Shown: positions 45,311 through 53,674 of the stretch, in pieces
How the letters are laid out: each line of letters begins with the position of its first letter
Position numbering within the stretch: the stretch's first letter is position 1
Source: Fervidobacterium pennivorans
GTDB lineage: Bacteria; Thermotogota; Thermotogae; Thermotogales; Fervidobacteriaceae
NCBI RefSeq assembly: GCF_001644665.1
Contig: NZ_CP011393.1
Span: 1,997,853 to 2,061,852, forward strand
Direction: 5' to 3'
Length of the DNA: 64,000 nucleotides
The notes under the pieces: model-generated
Told to the model about the DNA's origin: nothing
Databases searched by the model: none
What the model saw: only the letters and a program-made list of their open reading frames with translations
Position numbers and translations under genes: made by a program

Positions 45311-46051
45311 ATGTTTTTTAGATTACCGTTTAAAATTTTTGTTTTTGCAGTTTTGTTGCTTGCCATCTCGTTAACAAGTGTTGTTAGTTTTGGACAAGAT
45401 GGTGAGCAGATAAAAACACCAAATTGGTTTAGAGGTGCGGTGATTAAGAAAAGAGCTGGTATGAATCTAAAGACCGCCCCAGAGTTTGTAGCTGACCTAT
45501 GGAATGCGATATACACTATAGGCACAAAATACAACGTTCCCCCAACGCTTATAGCTGCTGTCATTTCTGTAGAAAGCAACTTCGCCAACGTGAAAGGTGC
45601 TGGAGACGTGGTAGGAATGATGCAAATTTCTATCTCCACAGCCAAAAATATATCGAAACTCCTCGGTCTCGAACAACCAAAAAACGGTTGGGATGAGCTC
45701 CTCACAAATTATTGGTTGAATATAACTTACGGTACTGCATACATCGCTTATCTTTACAAAAAGCATGGAACTTTTCAGAAAGCGCTCGAAGAATACAACA
45801 ACGGAAAAAATAAAACTAAATACGCCCAGCTGATACTACAACAATACAACCTATACGAGAGCCTCCATTCTGCTGAAATAAGAAATAAACAGCAATTGGA
45901 TACAAATAATTCTCCGACATCTTCTGAAGCAACAGATACTTTGAATACAACCAGTGCAACAAATTCACAACCAACATCAGATGCATCAAATACATCAGTT
46001 AACACTTCAGAAATCAAGGTCCCGCCTCTTTTCGGAGTTGCAGGTTATTAA
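45311..46051 (+). CDS. Exported lytic transglycosylase (SLT domain)
   Basis: Cleaves peptidoglycan glycan strands. A signal peptide (~1-29, cleavage near SFGQ) is followed by an SLT domain (~55-185). The catalytic Glu lies in AAVISVESNFANVKGAGDVVGMMQIS, in the usual ES-N-GMMQI arrangement, and the later Tyr-Asn-Gly region LEEYNNGKNKTKYAQ is conserved. The last ~50 residues are a low-complexity Ser/Thr/Asn linker. Ribosome site AGGAGGG. It may open the wall for a trans-envelope machine. Confidence 0.88.
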   Translation: MFFRLPFKIFVFAVLLLAISLTSVVSFGQDGEQIKTPNWFRGAVIKKRAGMNLKTAPEFVADLWNAIYTIGTKYNVPPTLIAAVISVESNFANVKGAGDVVGMMQISISTAKNISKLLGLEQPKNGWDELLTNYWLNITYGTAYIAYLYKKHGTFQKALEEYNNGKNKTKYAQLILQQYNLYESLHSAEIRNKQQLDTNNSPTSSEATDTLNTTSATNSQPTSDASNTSVNTSEIKVPPLFGVAGY

Positions 46052-46092
46052 GATATTTTTCGGTAGTTACTTAGGAATGTGGGGTGCATAGT

Positions 46093-46878
46093 TTGAAAGA
46101 TGAAAAAATGAAAACTGAAACGATAGTAAAAATTGAACATTTATCTTTTTCTTACCCGAGTTTCAGTCTCAAAGATGTAAGTTTTGAGGTTCGGAAGGGA
46201 AGTTTCTTCGGCATTATTGGACCAAATGGTTCGGGAAAAACCACGCTACTCTCACTCATTATGAAATTCCAAAAGCCAAAAAGTGGGAAAATAACAGTTT
46301 ATGGGAACGATGTGCTCAGGCTATCTCACAAAAAACTTGCACAGCTTATAGCTTACATCGCTCAAGACTTTAACCCTGCATACGATTTCACAGTTGAAGA
46401 ATTGGTCGAGATGGGAGGAATCCCCCGCTCACCACATTTTTTCGAAACACCTGTTTACGAGGAAGAATTAGAAAATACTCTCAAAACAGTTGATTTGCTT
46501 GAATACCGAAAAAGAATATTCTCCACTCTTAGTGGAGGACAACAGCGCAGAGTCTTGATTGCACGCGCAATCTATCAAAACACACCTATCATCATTGCTG
46601 ATGAATTGGTTAATCACTTGGATTTAGGGCAAGCAATTAAAGTGTTAGATTATCTAAAACAACTTACCGAACGTGGAAAGACGATAATTGGGACATTCCA
46701 TGATATAACGTTAGCAGCGAAGTATTGTGATGAAATCGCTGTGATGAAAGATGGAAAAATAATCGCTATCGGTAAACCTTTAGACGTTGTAAATAGAGAG
46801 ATTCTAAGCAATGTTTATGGGGTATCTCTGAATGTAATTAGGCATCCGGACAAAGGCTACCCAGTAATTTTAATTTAA
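46093..46878 (+). CDS. ABC transporter ATP-binding protein, iron-siderophore/cobalamin type (FecE-like)
   Basis: A 261-residue stand-alone ATPase with Walker A GPNGSGKTT, Q-loop YIAQDFNPAYDFTVEELV (typical of FecE/BtuD types), signature LSGGQQRR, and Walker B IIIADELVNHLD, in which the usual Pro-Thr is Leu-Val. The H-loop is GTFHDITLAA. Permease and binding-protein genes are not adjacent, so it is an orphan here. TTG 46093 has GTGGGG upstream; GTG 46084 is also open. No clear terminator follows in the 199-base gap. Confidence 0.82.
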   Translation: MKDEKMKTETIVKIEHLSFSYPSFSLKDVSFEVRKGSFFGIIGPNGSGKTTLLSLIMKFQKPKSGKITVYGNDVLRLSHKKLAQLIAYIAQDFNPAYDFTVEELVEMGGIPRSPHFFETPVYEEELENTLKTVDLLEYRKRIFSTLSGGQQRRVLIARAIYQNTPIIIADELVNHLDLGQAIKVLDYLKQLTERGKTIIGTFHDITLAAKYCDEIAVMKDGKIIAIGKPLDVVNREILSNVYGVSLNVIRHPDKGYPVILI

Positions 46879-46985
46879 ATTAGATTATCACTTAGATTGA
46901 AAAACGCATAGCCATAATTTGCTAACCTATCATTATTTCAAGAGTTCTTAGTACGTTTTGTTACATTTGTCTTTGTTTCTTAACG

Positions 46986-47015
46986 TTGACTTTTTAAAAG
47001 TGCTTGTGGTAATAT
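46986..47015 (+). promoter_or_regulatory. Promoter of the uracil permease/purine operon
   Basis: TTGACT (46986-46991) and TAATAT (47010-47015) with an 18-base spacer, preceding a short leader to ATG 47078. It is the only strong promoter visible upstream of uraA and the pur genes. Confidence 0.7.
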
Positions 47016-47043
47016 AAGGTTGTAAGACCTCAAAAACCTTTAA

Positions 47044-47070
47044 ACTCGCCCAGTGAGGCGAGAAAGGAGG
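47044..47070 (+). promoter_or_regulatory. uraA: PyrR-like binding hairpin adjoining the uraA ribosome site
   Basis: CTCGCC (47045-47050) and GGCGAG (47057-47062) form a six-bp stem; its loop and right arm read CCAGTGAGGC (47050-47059), which fits the CCNGNGAGGY core of PyrR-binding RNA known from pyrimidine genes. The ribosome site AAAGGAGG (47063-47070) starts on the next base, so a bound regulator could block translation. No T run is present, so attenuation by termination is unlikely. Confidence 0.5.
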
Positions 47071-47077
47071 CGAAAAG

Positions 47078-48325
47078 ATGGAAAAAGACGTTATTTTTGG
47101 TAATTCTGAACTCGAAAAGGCTGCTATTTCTAGTTCTCGTTTAGACCTACCTGCCTCGAAAAGGTTCCTCCTATCTCTCCAGCATTTTGTAGCGATGTTT
47201 GGTGCCACCGTTTTGGTTCCTCTTCTAACAGGATTAGACCCTCTTGTTGCTTTGTTTACCGCAGGACTTGGAACTTTGTTATTCCACTACATAACTGGTG
47301 GTATCGTTCCTGTCTTTCTGGGTTCCAGTTTTGCCTTTATAGCACCTGTTATAATTGTTAAAGAAAAATACGGAGACATACGTTATTCACTCGGCGGTAT
47401 CGTAGTTGCAGGCACGGTATATTTGGTGTTCTCGTTAATTGTGAAACTGCTGGGAACGAACGTTATCAAAAAGCTCTTCCCACCTGTTGTAACCGGTCCC
47501 ATGATAATGGTTATAGGCCTTGGTTTAAGCCCCGTTGCCGTTAATATGGCTTCCTCAAATTGGACGATTGCATTTGTAGTGATTATAACGGTTATCGCAT
47601 CCGCAACGATATTCAAAGGTTTCTTCTCACTCATCCCTGTTCTTACCGGAGTTTTTGTCGGGTATATTACCTCCATCCTTTCTGGAATTGTTGATTTCAC
47701 CCCTATAACAACTGCTGCTTGGTTTTCAACTCCGAACTTCACATTCCCAAAGTTCGATGCTGGAGCAATTAGCTTGATAGCTCCTGTTGCATTCGTTACA
47801 GTTATGGAGCACATAGGCGATATAACAACCAATGGAGCAGTCGTTGGAAAAAATTTCTTCGAAAAACCTGGTATCCACAGAACACTTCTTGGTGATGGAC
47901 TTGCGACAATGGTTGCAGGTTTACTGGGAGGACCTGCCAACACAACATACAGTGAAAATACAGGAGTGCTAGCCATTACAAAAGTTTATGACCCTTCCAT
48001 TTTGCGTGGCGCTGCCCTTCTTGCAATGCTGGTTGCTTTCTTCTCAAAATTCGGTGCTGTGCTGCAGACAATCCCCACACCTGTAATTGGCGGAGTGAGT
48101 TTAATACTATTTGGTATGATAGCTTCAATAGGTGTGAGAACATTGGTAGAAGCAAAAGTAGATTTCTCGAAATCCAGAAACCTTATTATTGCTGCATTAA
48201 TCCTCACACTCGGTATCGGAGGAGCGAGCATCAAAATCGGTGTAGTGGAACTCAAAGGCATGGCACTAGCTGCAATCGTAGGTATTATCGCTAATCTTAT
48301 AATTCCAGAGAAACTGGAAAAATAA
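47078..48325 (+). CDS. uraA: Uracil/xanthine permease (NCS2 family)
   Basis: A membrane symporter for uracil or another nucleobase. The 415-residue protein has about 14 membrane segments, with NCS2 motifs QHFVAMFGATVLVPLLTGL near residue 31, the substrate-site Glu in APVAFVTVMEHIGDI and the NTTYSENTGVLAITKV motif. The latter with Glu suggests uracil rather than xanthine, and the PyrR-like leader supports that. The pur genes follow 36 bases downstream. Confidence 0.9.
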   Translation: MEKDVIFGNSELEKAAISSSRLDLPASKRFLLSLQHFVAMFGATVLVPLLTGLDPLVALFTAGLGTLLFHYITGGIVPVFLGSSFAFIAPVIIVKEKYGDIRYSLGGIVVAGTVYLVFSLIVKLLGTNVIKKLFPPVVTGPMIMVIGLGLSPVAVNMASSNWTIAFVVIITVIASATIFKGFFSLIPVLTGVFVGYITSILSGIVDFTPITTAAWFSTPNFTFPKFDAGAISLIAPVAFVTVMEHIGDITTNGAVVGKNFFEKPGIHRTLLGDGLATMVAGLLGGPANTTYSENTGVLAITKVYDPSILRGAALLAMLVAFFSKFGAVLQTIPTPVIGGVSLILFGMIASIGVRTLVEAKVDFSKSRNLIIAALILTLGIGGASIKIGVVELKGMALAAIVGIIANLIIPEKLEK

Positions 48326-48361
48326 AGGAAAGACCGCATAAAGCCGTGGGGGGATTAACTA

Positions 48362-49564
48362 ATGGTAAGCTCAACAGAGAAAAGCATATATACCTTTCCT
48401 ATCAAAGCCGTGGGGGTTATTGGAGGGGGACAGCTTGGAAAGATGTTAACATTGAAAGCAAAAGAAATGGGGTTCAAGGTTATCGCACTTGATAAAGACC
48501 CTAGCTGTCCTGTTTCTTCAATTTGCGATGAGTTGATAATCGGCTCATTGTACGATACGGAAAAACTACACGAACTTGCGAAAAAATCTGAGGTGGTCAC
48601 ATACGAAATAGAACATACAAATACGGAAGTTCTTAGACATCTCGAAAAAATCGGCACCAAAATTCTTCCTTCACCAGCACTCCTAGAATTGGTAAACGAC
48701 AAACTACAGCAAAAATCTCACCTAATAAAGTATGGTATACCCACATCAAAATTAGTACGCGAAGTGACAAAGACTGACTCTATTGAGTACAAGTCACGCA
48801 TGAAAGAACTCCCGCCATTTCCGTTTGTTCAAAAAGCACGGAAAGGTGGTTATGATGGAAAGGGTGTTGCAGTAATAAAGAGTGAAAAAGACGTAGATAA
48901 AATTTTGGAAACCGATTCATTTTTCGAAGAATTCGTGGAGATAGAAAAAGAAATCTCCGTTTTGGTTGCAAGGGATATTAAAGGGAATATAGTTTCATAC
49001 CCTGTTGTTGAAATGGTTTTCGACGCTAGGTCAAATATCCTTGATATGCTCATTTCTCCAGCAAGAATACCAGAAGACACATCGCAGAAGGCAATTAGTA
49101 TAGCCTATGATGTTATCAACTCTTTCGTTTCTTCTAATTTAAAAGCCGTGGGGGTTTTTGCTGTTGAGATGTTCATTACCAAAAGTGGAGACATCCTTGT
49201 TAACGAAATAGCCCCTCGCGTTCATAATTCTGGTCATCATACAATCGAGTCGTGTCTCACAAGTCAATTCGAACAACACCTTCGCGCTATAACTGGTCTT
49301 CCATTAGGTTCCACTAAACAGCACACTCCAGCTGTTATGATAAACCTCCTTGGTGAACCTGGATACACAGGCAAACCTGTTATAACTGGCCTTGAAGAAG
49401 TTTTGAAAATGGAAGGAGCACATCTACATTGGTATGGTAAATCAACAACTGCTCCTTTCAGAAAAATGGGACACATCACAATAATCGACGAAGATTTGAA
49501 TTCAGCAATTCAAAAGGCTAAAATTCTTAGAGAGAGAGTTAAAATTATTTCCGAAAATACTTGA
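48362..49564 (+). CDS. purK: N5-carboxyaminoimidazole ribonucleotide synthase
   Basis: ATP-grasp enzyme that carboxylates aminoimidazole ribonucleotide at N5. The 400-residue protein has the N-terminal VIGGGQLGKMLTLKAKEMG, ATP-grasp residues in FVQKARKGGYDGKGV and the catalytic metal region VNEIAPRVHNSGHHTIE. It is followed by purE, its partner in the two-step bacterial route. The ribosome region repeats 13 bases that also occur twice inside the gene. Confidence 0.95.
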   Translation: MVSSTEKSIYTFPIKAVGVIGGGQLGKMLTLKAKEMGFKVIALDKDPSCPVSSICDELIIGSLYDTEKLHELAKKSEVVTYEIEHTNTEVLRHLEKIGTKILPSPALLELVNDKLQQKSHLIKYGIPTSKLVREVTKTDSIEYKSRMKELPPFPFVQKARKGGYDGKGVAVIKSEKDVDKILETDSFFEEFVEIEKEISVLVARDIKGNIVSYPVVEMVFDARSNILDMLISPARIPEDTSQKAISIAYDVINSFVSSNLKAVGVFAVEMFITKSGDILVNEIAPRVHNSGHHTIESCLTSQFEQHLRAITGLPLGSTKQHTPAVMINLLGEPGYTGKPVITGLEEVLKMEGAHLHWYGKSTTAPFRKMGHITIIDEDLNSAIQKAKILRERVKIISENT

Positions 49565-49588
49565 ATTTATCTCATGAGGTGAAAAATT

Positions 49589-50122
49589 ATGGGGAATGGA
49601 AATCCTCTCGTTGGAATAATAATGGGTAGCGATTCAGACCTCATTGTTATGAAAGACGCTGCACAAGTTCTCGAAGAGTTTGGTGTCCCTTACGAAATCA
49701 CAATAGTCTCCGCACATAGAACTCCCGAAAGAATGTTCGAATACGCAAAAAAGGCTGAAGAAAGAGGAATAGAAGTAATAATAGCTGGCGCCGGTGGCGC
49801 AGCACACTTGCCTGGGATGACTGCATCAATAACAACTTTACCCGTCATAGGTGTGCCAGTCAAAGCCTCAAATTTGGAAGGACTAGACTCTCTCCTTTCG
49901 ATTGTACAAATGCCAAAAGGCATACCTGTAGCCACGGTTGCAATTAACAACGCCAAAAACGCCGGTCTACTTGCTGTCTCAATCCTTGGGATAAAGTATC
50001 CGCAGCTGCGAGAAAAATTAAAGATGTATAGAGAACGTATGAAACAGGAAGTTTTAACAAAGGCTGACGAATTAGAAAATAATGGATACACCAACTATCT
50101 AAAATCCCATTTCCAGAGGTGA
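49589..50122 (+). CDS. purE: N5-carboxyaminoimidazole ribonucleotide mutase
   Basis: Moves the carboxyl group from N5 to C4 of the imidazole. The 177-residue class I PurE has the GSDSDL start (active-site Ser-Asp), the SAHRTPERM motif with the catalytic His, and the loop [12 protein letters not shown]. It overlaps no gene; purC starts six bases after the stop. Confidence 0.95.
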   Translation: MGNGNPLVGIIMGSDSDLIVMKDAAQVLEEFGVPYEITIVSAHRTPERMFEYAKKAEERGIEVIIAGAGGAAHLPGMTASITTLPVIGVPVKASNLEGLDSLLSIVQMPKGIPVATVAINNAKNAGLLAVSILGIKYPQLREKLKMYRERMKQEVLTKADELENNGYTNYLKSHFQR

Positions 50123-50127
50123 AAAAA

Positions 50128-50835
50128 ATGGGTGGAACTCTTTTATACGAAGGAAAAACAAAAATTGTAGAACTCTCAGAAGATGGTCAAAGTGTCATAC
50201 TAACGTTTAAAGATGATATCACCGCAGGCGATGGTGCTAAACACGATGTGCTAGCTTTAAAAGGTCAATACTGCTCAGAGATTACTGCACGATTGATGCA
50301 TTATCTAAACACAAAAGGCATCTACACAATGTTTCTTAACTACATACCTCCCAACAAAATTCGAGCTCGCAAGCTTAAAATGATACCTCTTGAAGTTATC
50401 GTAAGGTTTAAAAAAGCTGGCTCTTTTGTGCGACGTTACGGTGGAACCGAAGGGGAAGATTTACCAGTTCCCCTTGTTGAATTCACATACAAAAGTGATG
50501 TTATGCATGACCCTCTAATGTGTATCGAACATCTTGAAGTGCTCGGTATTTTAAGCATGCAACACGCTACAATAATCATTGACGAAGCAAAAAAAGCAGC
50601 AACGCTCCTAAAAGAACTCTTTACCTTACACGGATTCGAACTCTGGGATATAAAATTTGAGTATGGATTCGATGAATCAGGTAACATCTGCCTTGGTGAT
50701 GAGATTTCACCTGATACGATGCGTTTAAGGAAAGCCGGAGAGATATTCGATAAGGATATCTACAGACGAAATCTTGGGAATCCAATAGAAAAATACGAGG
50801 TGGTGCTGAACTTATGCAGAAGTATACTTTTGTAA
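50128..50835 (+). CDS. purC: Phosphoribosylaminoimidazole-succinocarboxamide synthase
   Basis: SAICAR synthetase joins aspartate to CAIR using ATP. About 235 residues: N-terminal LLYEGKTKIVE, the ATP-site region TFKDDITAGDGAKHD, and the conserved DEISPDTMRL near the end. ATG 50128 follows AGAGGTG; the GTG at 50119 is part of that ribosome site. Its end overlaps purS by 22 bases. Confidence 0.95.
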   Translation: MGGTLLYEGKTKIVELSEDGQSVILTFKDDITAGDGAKHDVLALKGQYCSEITARLMHYLNTKGIYTMFLNYIPPNKIRARKLKMIPLEVIVRFKKAGSFVRRYGGTEGEDLPVPLVEFTYKSDVMHDPLMCIEHLEVLGILSMQHATIIIDEAKKAATLLKELFTLHGFELWDIKFEYGFDESGNICLGDEISPDTMRLRKAGEIFDKDIYRRNLGNPIEKYEVVLNLCRSILL

Positions 50836-51062
50836 TCGATATCCAATACAAAAGCAACGTACGTGACCCAAGGGGAGAAACGATAAAAAGGGTGCTCAAC
50901 GAAGAATATTCTATTCCAGTAAGTTCTCTAAGGTTAGGCAAATCCATACATCTTGAGGTTGAAGCTGAAAGCGAAGAACAAGCAAGGCAACTTGTTGAAA
51001 AGGCCTGCAGTGAACTTTTAGTAAACCCGGTTACTGAAACGTATGAGGTGAGAAAGCTATGA
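50814..51062 (+). CDS. purS: Phosphoribosylformylglycinamidine synthase subunit PurS
   Basis: An 82-residue small subunit that bridges PurQ and PurL and channels ammonia. The family features, an N-terminal strand YTFVIDIQYKSNVRDPRGET and the C-terminal VNPVTETYEV strand, are present. It overlaps both purC and purQ, so the three-subunit enzyme is translationally coupled. Confidence 0.93.
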   Translation: MQKYTFVIDIQYKSNVRDPRGETIKRVLNEEYSIPVSSLRLGKSIHLEVEAESEEQARQLVEKACSELLVNPVTETYEVRKL

Positions 51063-51718
51063 CTCTTCCAAAAGCCCAGGTAGTTGTGTACCCTGGGAGT
51101 AACTGTGATAGGGATGCCCTTTGGGCATGTAAATACGTAGGATTTGATGCAGAATTCATAGATATCTATTCTGATATAGATGCTGACTTATTGGTCCTAC
51201 CTGGTGGTTTTTCATACGGAGATTACCTTCGTGTTGGAGCTGTAGCTGCCCGTGAACCAATTGCTCAAAAGATAAAAGAGTTTGTGAGCCGTGGGGGGCT
51301 TGTTATTGGTATTTGCAACGGCTTCCAGATACTTGTCGAAATGGGGCTCTTAGATGGCGCTCTTCTTCAAAATTCTAATGGAAAGTTCATCTGCAAGATT
51401 GTAGATTTGGAAATTGTGGACAACTCAACGCCTTTCACCAGCTATTACTTAAAGGGCGAACGTATCAGATTACCTATTGCTCACGGGTTCGGCAGATATG
51501 TAAAGACTAACGATGTCAATGTAGCCCTTAGATACGTAGAAGACGTTAACGGCAGTGACCAGTTGATAGCCGGAATAACTAACACCAATAAGAACGTTTT
51601 TGGTTTGATGCCACACCCTGAACGTGCAATGGAAAAGATACTCGGCTCGGATGATGGATTGAGGGTATTTTTATCTGCGTTCAACTATATCAAAAATAAC
51701 GGTGGTGTTAGGGGATGA
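51059..51718 (+). CDS. purQ: Phosphoribosylformylglycinamidine synthase subunit PurQ
   Basis: Glutaminase that supplies ammonia to PurL. The 219-residue class I amidotransferase has the nucleophile Cys in GICNGFQIL (near 86), the oxyanion region GGFSYGDYLR and the His-x-Glu pair in LMPHPERA. Start overlaps the purS stop (ATGA); stop overlaps the purL start. Confidence 0.95.
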   Translation: MTLPKAQVVVYPGSNCDRDALWACKYVGFDAEFIDIYSDIDADLLVLPGGFSYGDYLRVGAVAAREPIAQKIKEFVSRGGLVIGICNGFQILVEMGLLDGALLQNSNGKFICKIVDLEIVDNSTPFTSYYLKGERIRLPIAHGFGRYVKTNDVNVALRYVEDVNGSDQLIAGITNTNKNVFGLMPHPERAMEKILGSDDGLRVFLSAFNYIKNNGGVRG

Positions 51719-53514
51719 AGTACTTAGATATCCTTGAAACGAGGTTGGGTAGAAAAGCAACAAGAGAGGAAATAGAAGCGTTCACAGTGATGTGGAGTGA
51801 GCATTGCGGTTATTCTCATACAAAAGGTTACATAAGGCAATTGCCAAAAGTGGGAACTGGTGGTAACGCAGGAGTCGTACCACTTGATGATTACCATTTC
51901 TTAGCGTTCAAAGTTGAGAGCCACAACCATCCCAGTGCTATTGAACCTTTTAACGGAGCAGCAACAGGTGTAGGTGGAATTATACGAGATGTGCTCGCTA
52001 TGGGCGCCAGACCTACAGCAATACTTGATTCACTGCACATGGATAAAGTAATCGATGGGATTATCGAAGGAATTTCCGACTACGGTAATTCCATAGGCGT
52101 GCCTACCGTGGGTGGAGAGTTAAGGATTTCAGATTTTTACAAACACAACCCTCTTGTTAACGTAATGGCAGTTGGGGTTGGGAAAAACGAGCACCTAATA
52201 CCTTCAAAAGCTACAAAACCCGGTCAGGTTATCGTTATCTTCGGAGGTGCAACCGGAAGGGACGGTATCCACGGTGCTTCATTTGCTTCGGAAGATTTAA
52301 CAGGCGAAAAAGCTACGAAACTTTCCATCCAAGTGGGAGACCCATTTGCTGAAAAATTGCTTATCGAGGCTTTCCTGGAAATGGTTGAGAAAGGACTTGT
52401 CGAAGGAGCACAAGACCTTGGTGCAGGAGGAGTTCTATCCGCCACAAGCGAACTTGTCGCACGTAGTGGATTAGGTGCTATTGTGCACCTTGAAAAGGTT
52501 CCACTCCGTGAACCAGATATGCTGCCAATTGAAATTTTGATAAGCGAAAGCCAGGAACGGATGGCTGTAGTTACATCGCCAGAAAAAGCTGAAGAAGTTC
52601 TCAAAATAGCGAAAAAACACTTGCTCTTCGGAGCTGTCGTTGCTGAAGTTACAAATACCGGTAGATACGTGGTAAAATACCACGACCAAATCATCATAGA
52701 TGTGCCTGCAAAACTCCTCGAAGATTCCCCTGAAGAACCTATCCACGACTATACCCCATCACCGCTCAAAAAATTCAGATGGATAAGATTCAAAGACGTT
52801 GATGCACACAACGTGTTTGAAAGATACGACTATATGGTGGGAACAGACACTATACTACCACCTGGTTTCGGTCCAGCAGTGATGAGGGTGAAAAATTCCA
52901 TTGGATATTCATTGACAATACATAGTCGTGCCGATATAGGAACTCAGGACCCATACTGGGGAGCTTACATAACTGTTTTAGAGGCTATCAGAAAAACTCT
53001 GTCTGTTGGAGCAAATCCTGTTGCAATAACTGATGGTATAAACTACGCAGACCCTGATATTGAACCTCTTGGACTCGCAGGTCAAATGAAAGGTTTAAAA
53101 GATGCGTGCGAACAATTCAGCGTGCCTGTTGCTTCAGGTAATGCTTCACTTTACAATACCTATAAAAGGAAAGGAATCCCACCAACACTCGTCGTTGGTA
53201 TGGTTGGAAAAGTGGAAAACTTAAATATCCCTAAACCATCTAAAGGACCTGTCTACGCTGTTGGGTATCCTGATTTTTCAATTGCGCAAGAGAGAAAGTT
53301 ACAAGAAGAAATCGTAAGATTGGTAAAAAATGGGCATTTTGTTCTTTCAATGCACGACTATTCCAGAATTACAACATTTAAAACCGCTTTGGCAAAACTC
53401 GGACTGAATTTGAGAATTCAAATCCCAAGAACTGAGCCTGTGCACCAATTGATTATTGTTTTTGGCGAACCGAAGACAAACTTGCCTGTTCGAAAAATAG
53501 GATTTTGCTACTAA
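51715..53514 (+). CDS. purL: Phosphoribosylformylglycinamidine synthase subunit PurL (small type)
   Basis: ATP-dependent synthetase of the fourth step of purine synthesis. The 599-residue small PurL shows MWSEHCGYSHTK near 25, FKVESHNHPSAIEPFNGAATGVGG (metal/ATP site, near 67) and IFGGATGRDGIHGASFASE. It needs PurS and PurQ, both encoded just upstream. Overlapping ATGA with purQ. It is the last gene of the pur operon here; purF, purM, purN, purH and purB are not in the window. Confidence 0.95.
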   Translation: MKYLDILETRLGRKATREEIEAFTVMWSEHCGYSHTKGYIRQLPKVGTGGNAGVVPLDDYHFLAFKVESHNHPSAIEPFNGAATGVGGIIRDVLAMGARPTAILDSLHMDKVIDGIIEGISDYGNSIGVPTVGGELRISDFYKHNPLVNVMAVGVGKNEHLIPSKATKPGQVIVIFGGATGRDGIHGASFASEDLTGEKATKLSIQVGDPFAEKLLIEAFLEMVEKGLVEGAQDLGAGGVLSATSELVARSGLGAIVHLEKVPLREPDMLPIEILISESQERMAVVTSPEKAEEVLKIAKKHLLFGAVVAEVTNTGRYVVKYHDQIIIDVPAKLLEDSPEEPIHDYTPSPLKKFRWIRFKDVDAHNVFERYDYMVGTDTILPPGFGPAVMRVKNSIGYSLTIHSRADIGTQDPYWGAYITVLEAIRKTLSVGANPVAITDGINYADPDIEPLGLAGQMKGLKDACEQFSVPVASGNASLYNTYKRKGIPPTLVVGMVGKVENLNIPKPSKGPVYAVGYPDFSIAQERKLQEEIVRLVKNGHFVLSMHDYSRITTFKTALAKLGLNLRIQIPRTEPVHQLIIVFGEPKTNLPVRKIGFCY

Positions 53515-53542
53515 TAACTTTTCATAAATTCTCTCAAGGTTC

Positions 53543-53566
53543 TGGCGCAAAGGCGCCATTTTTTTA
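53543..53566 (+). terminator. Terminator of the uraA-pur operon
   Basis: TGGCGC (53543-53548) and GCGCCA (53553-53558) with a four-base loop, followed by eight or nine T. It lies 29 bases past purL. Confidence 0.85.
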
Positions 53567-53587
53567 TTTGAGACAGACTAAAATTTG

Positions 53588-53619
53588 TTGGAACTTTTTT
53601 AGAAGTTCCGTTGTATAAT
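53588..53619 (+). promoter_or_regulatory. Promoter with an inverted repeat in the spacer
   Basis: TATAAT at 53614-53619 is a perfect -10. The best -35 is TTGGAA (53588-53593), with a long 20-base spacer. GGAACTT (53590-53596) and AAGTTCC (53603-53609) form a perfect 7-bp inverted repeat overlapping the -35 and spacer, a good position for a repressor or activator. Confidence 0.5.
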
Positions 53620-53674
53620 AATATCAAGTTTGAAGACCAAGCTTTTTCCAAATCTTCGAAAAGGGGGGATTTTG

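Noticed and set aside
46879-47077. Purine riboswitch upstream of uraA and the pur genes
   Set aside because: The conserved three-way junction and loop sequences of the purine aptamer are not present; the leader is too short and fits a PyrR-like hairpin better.
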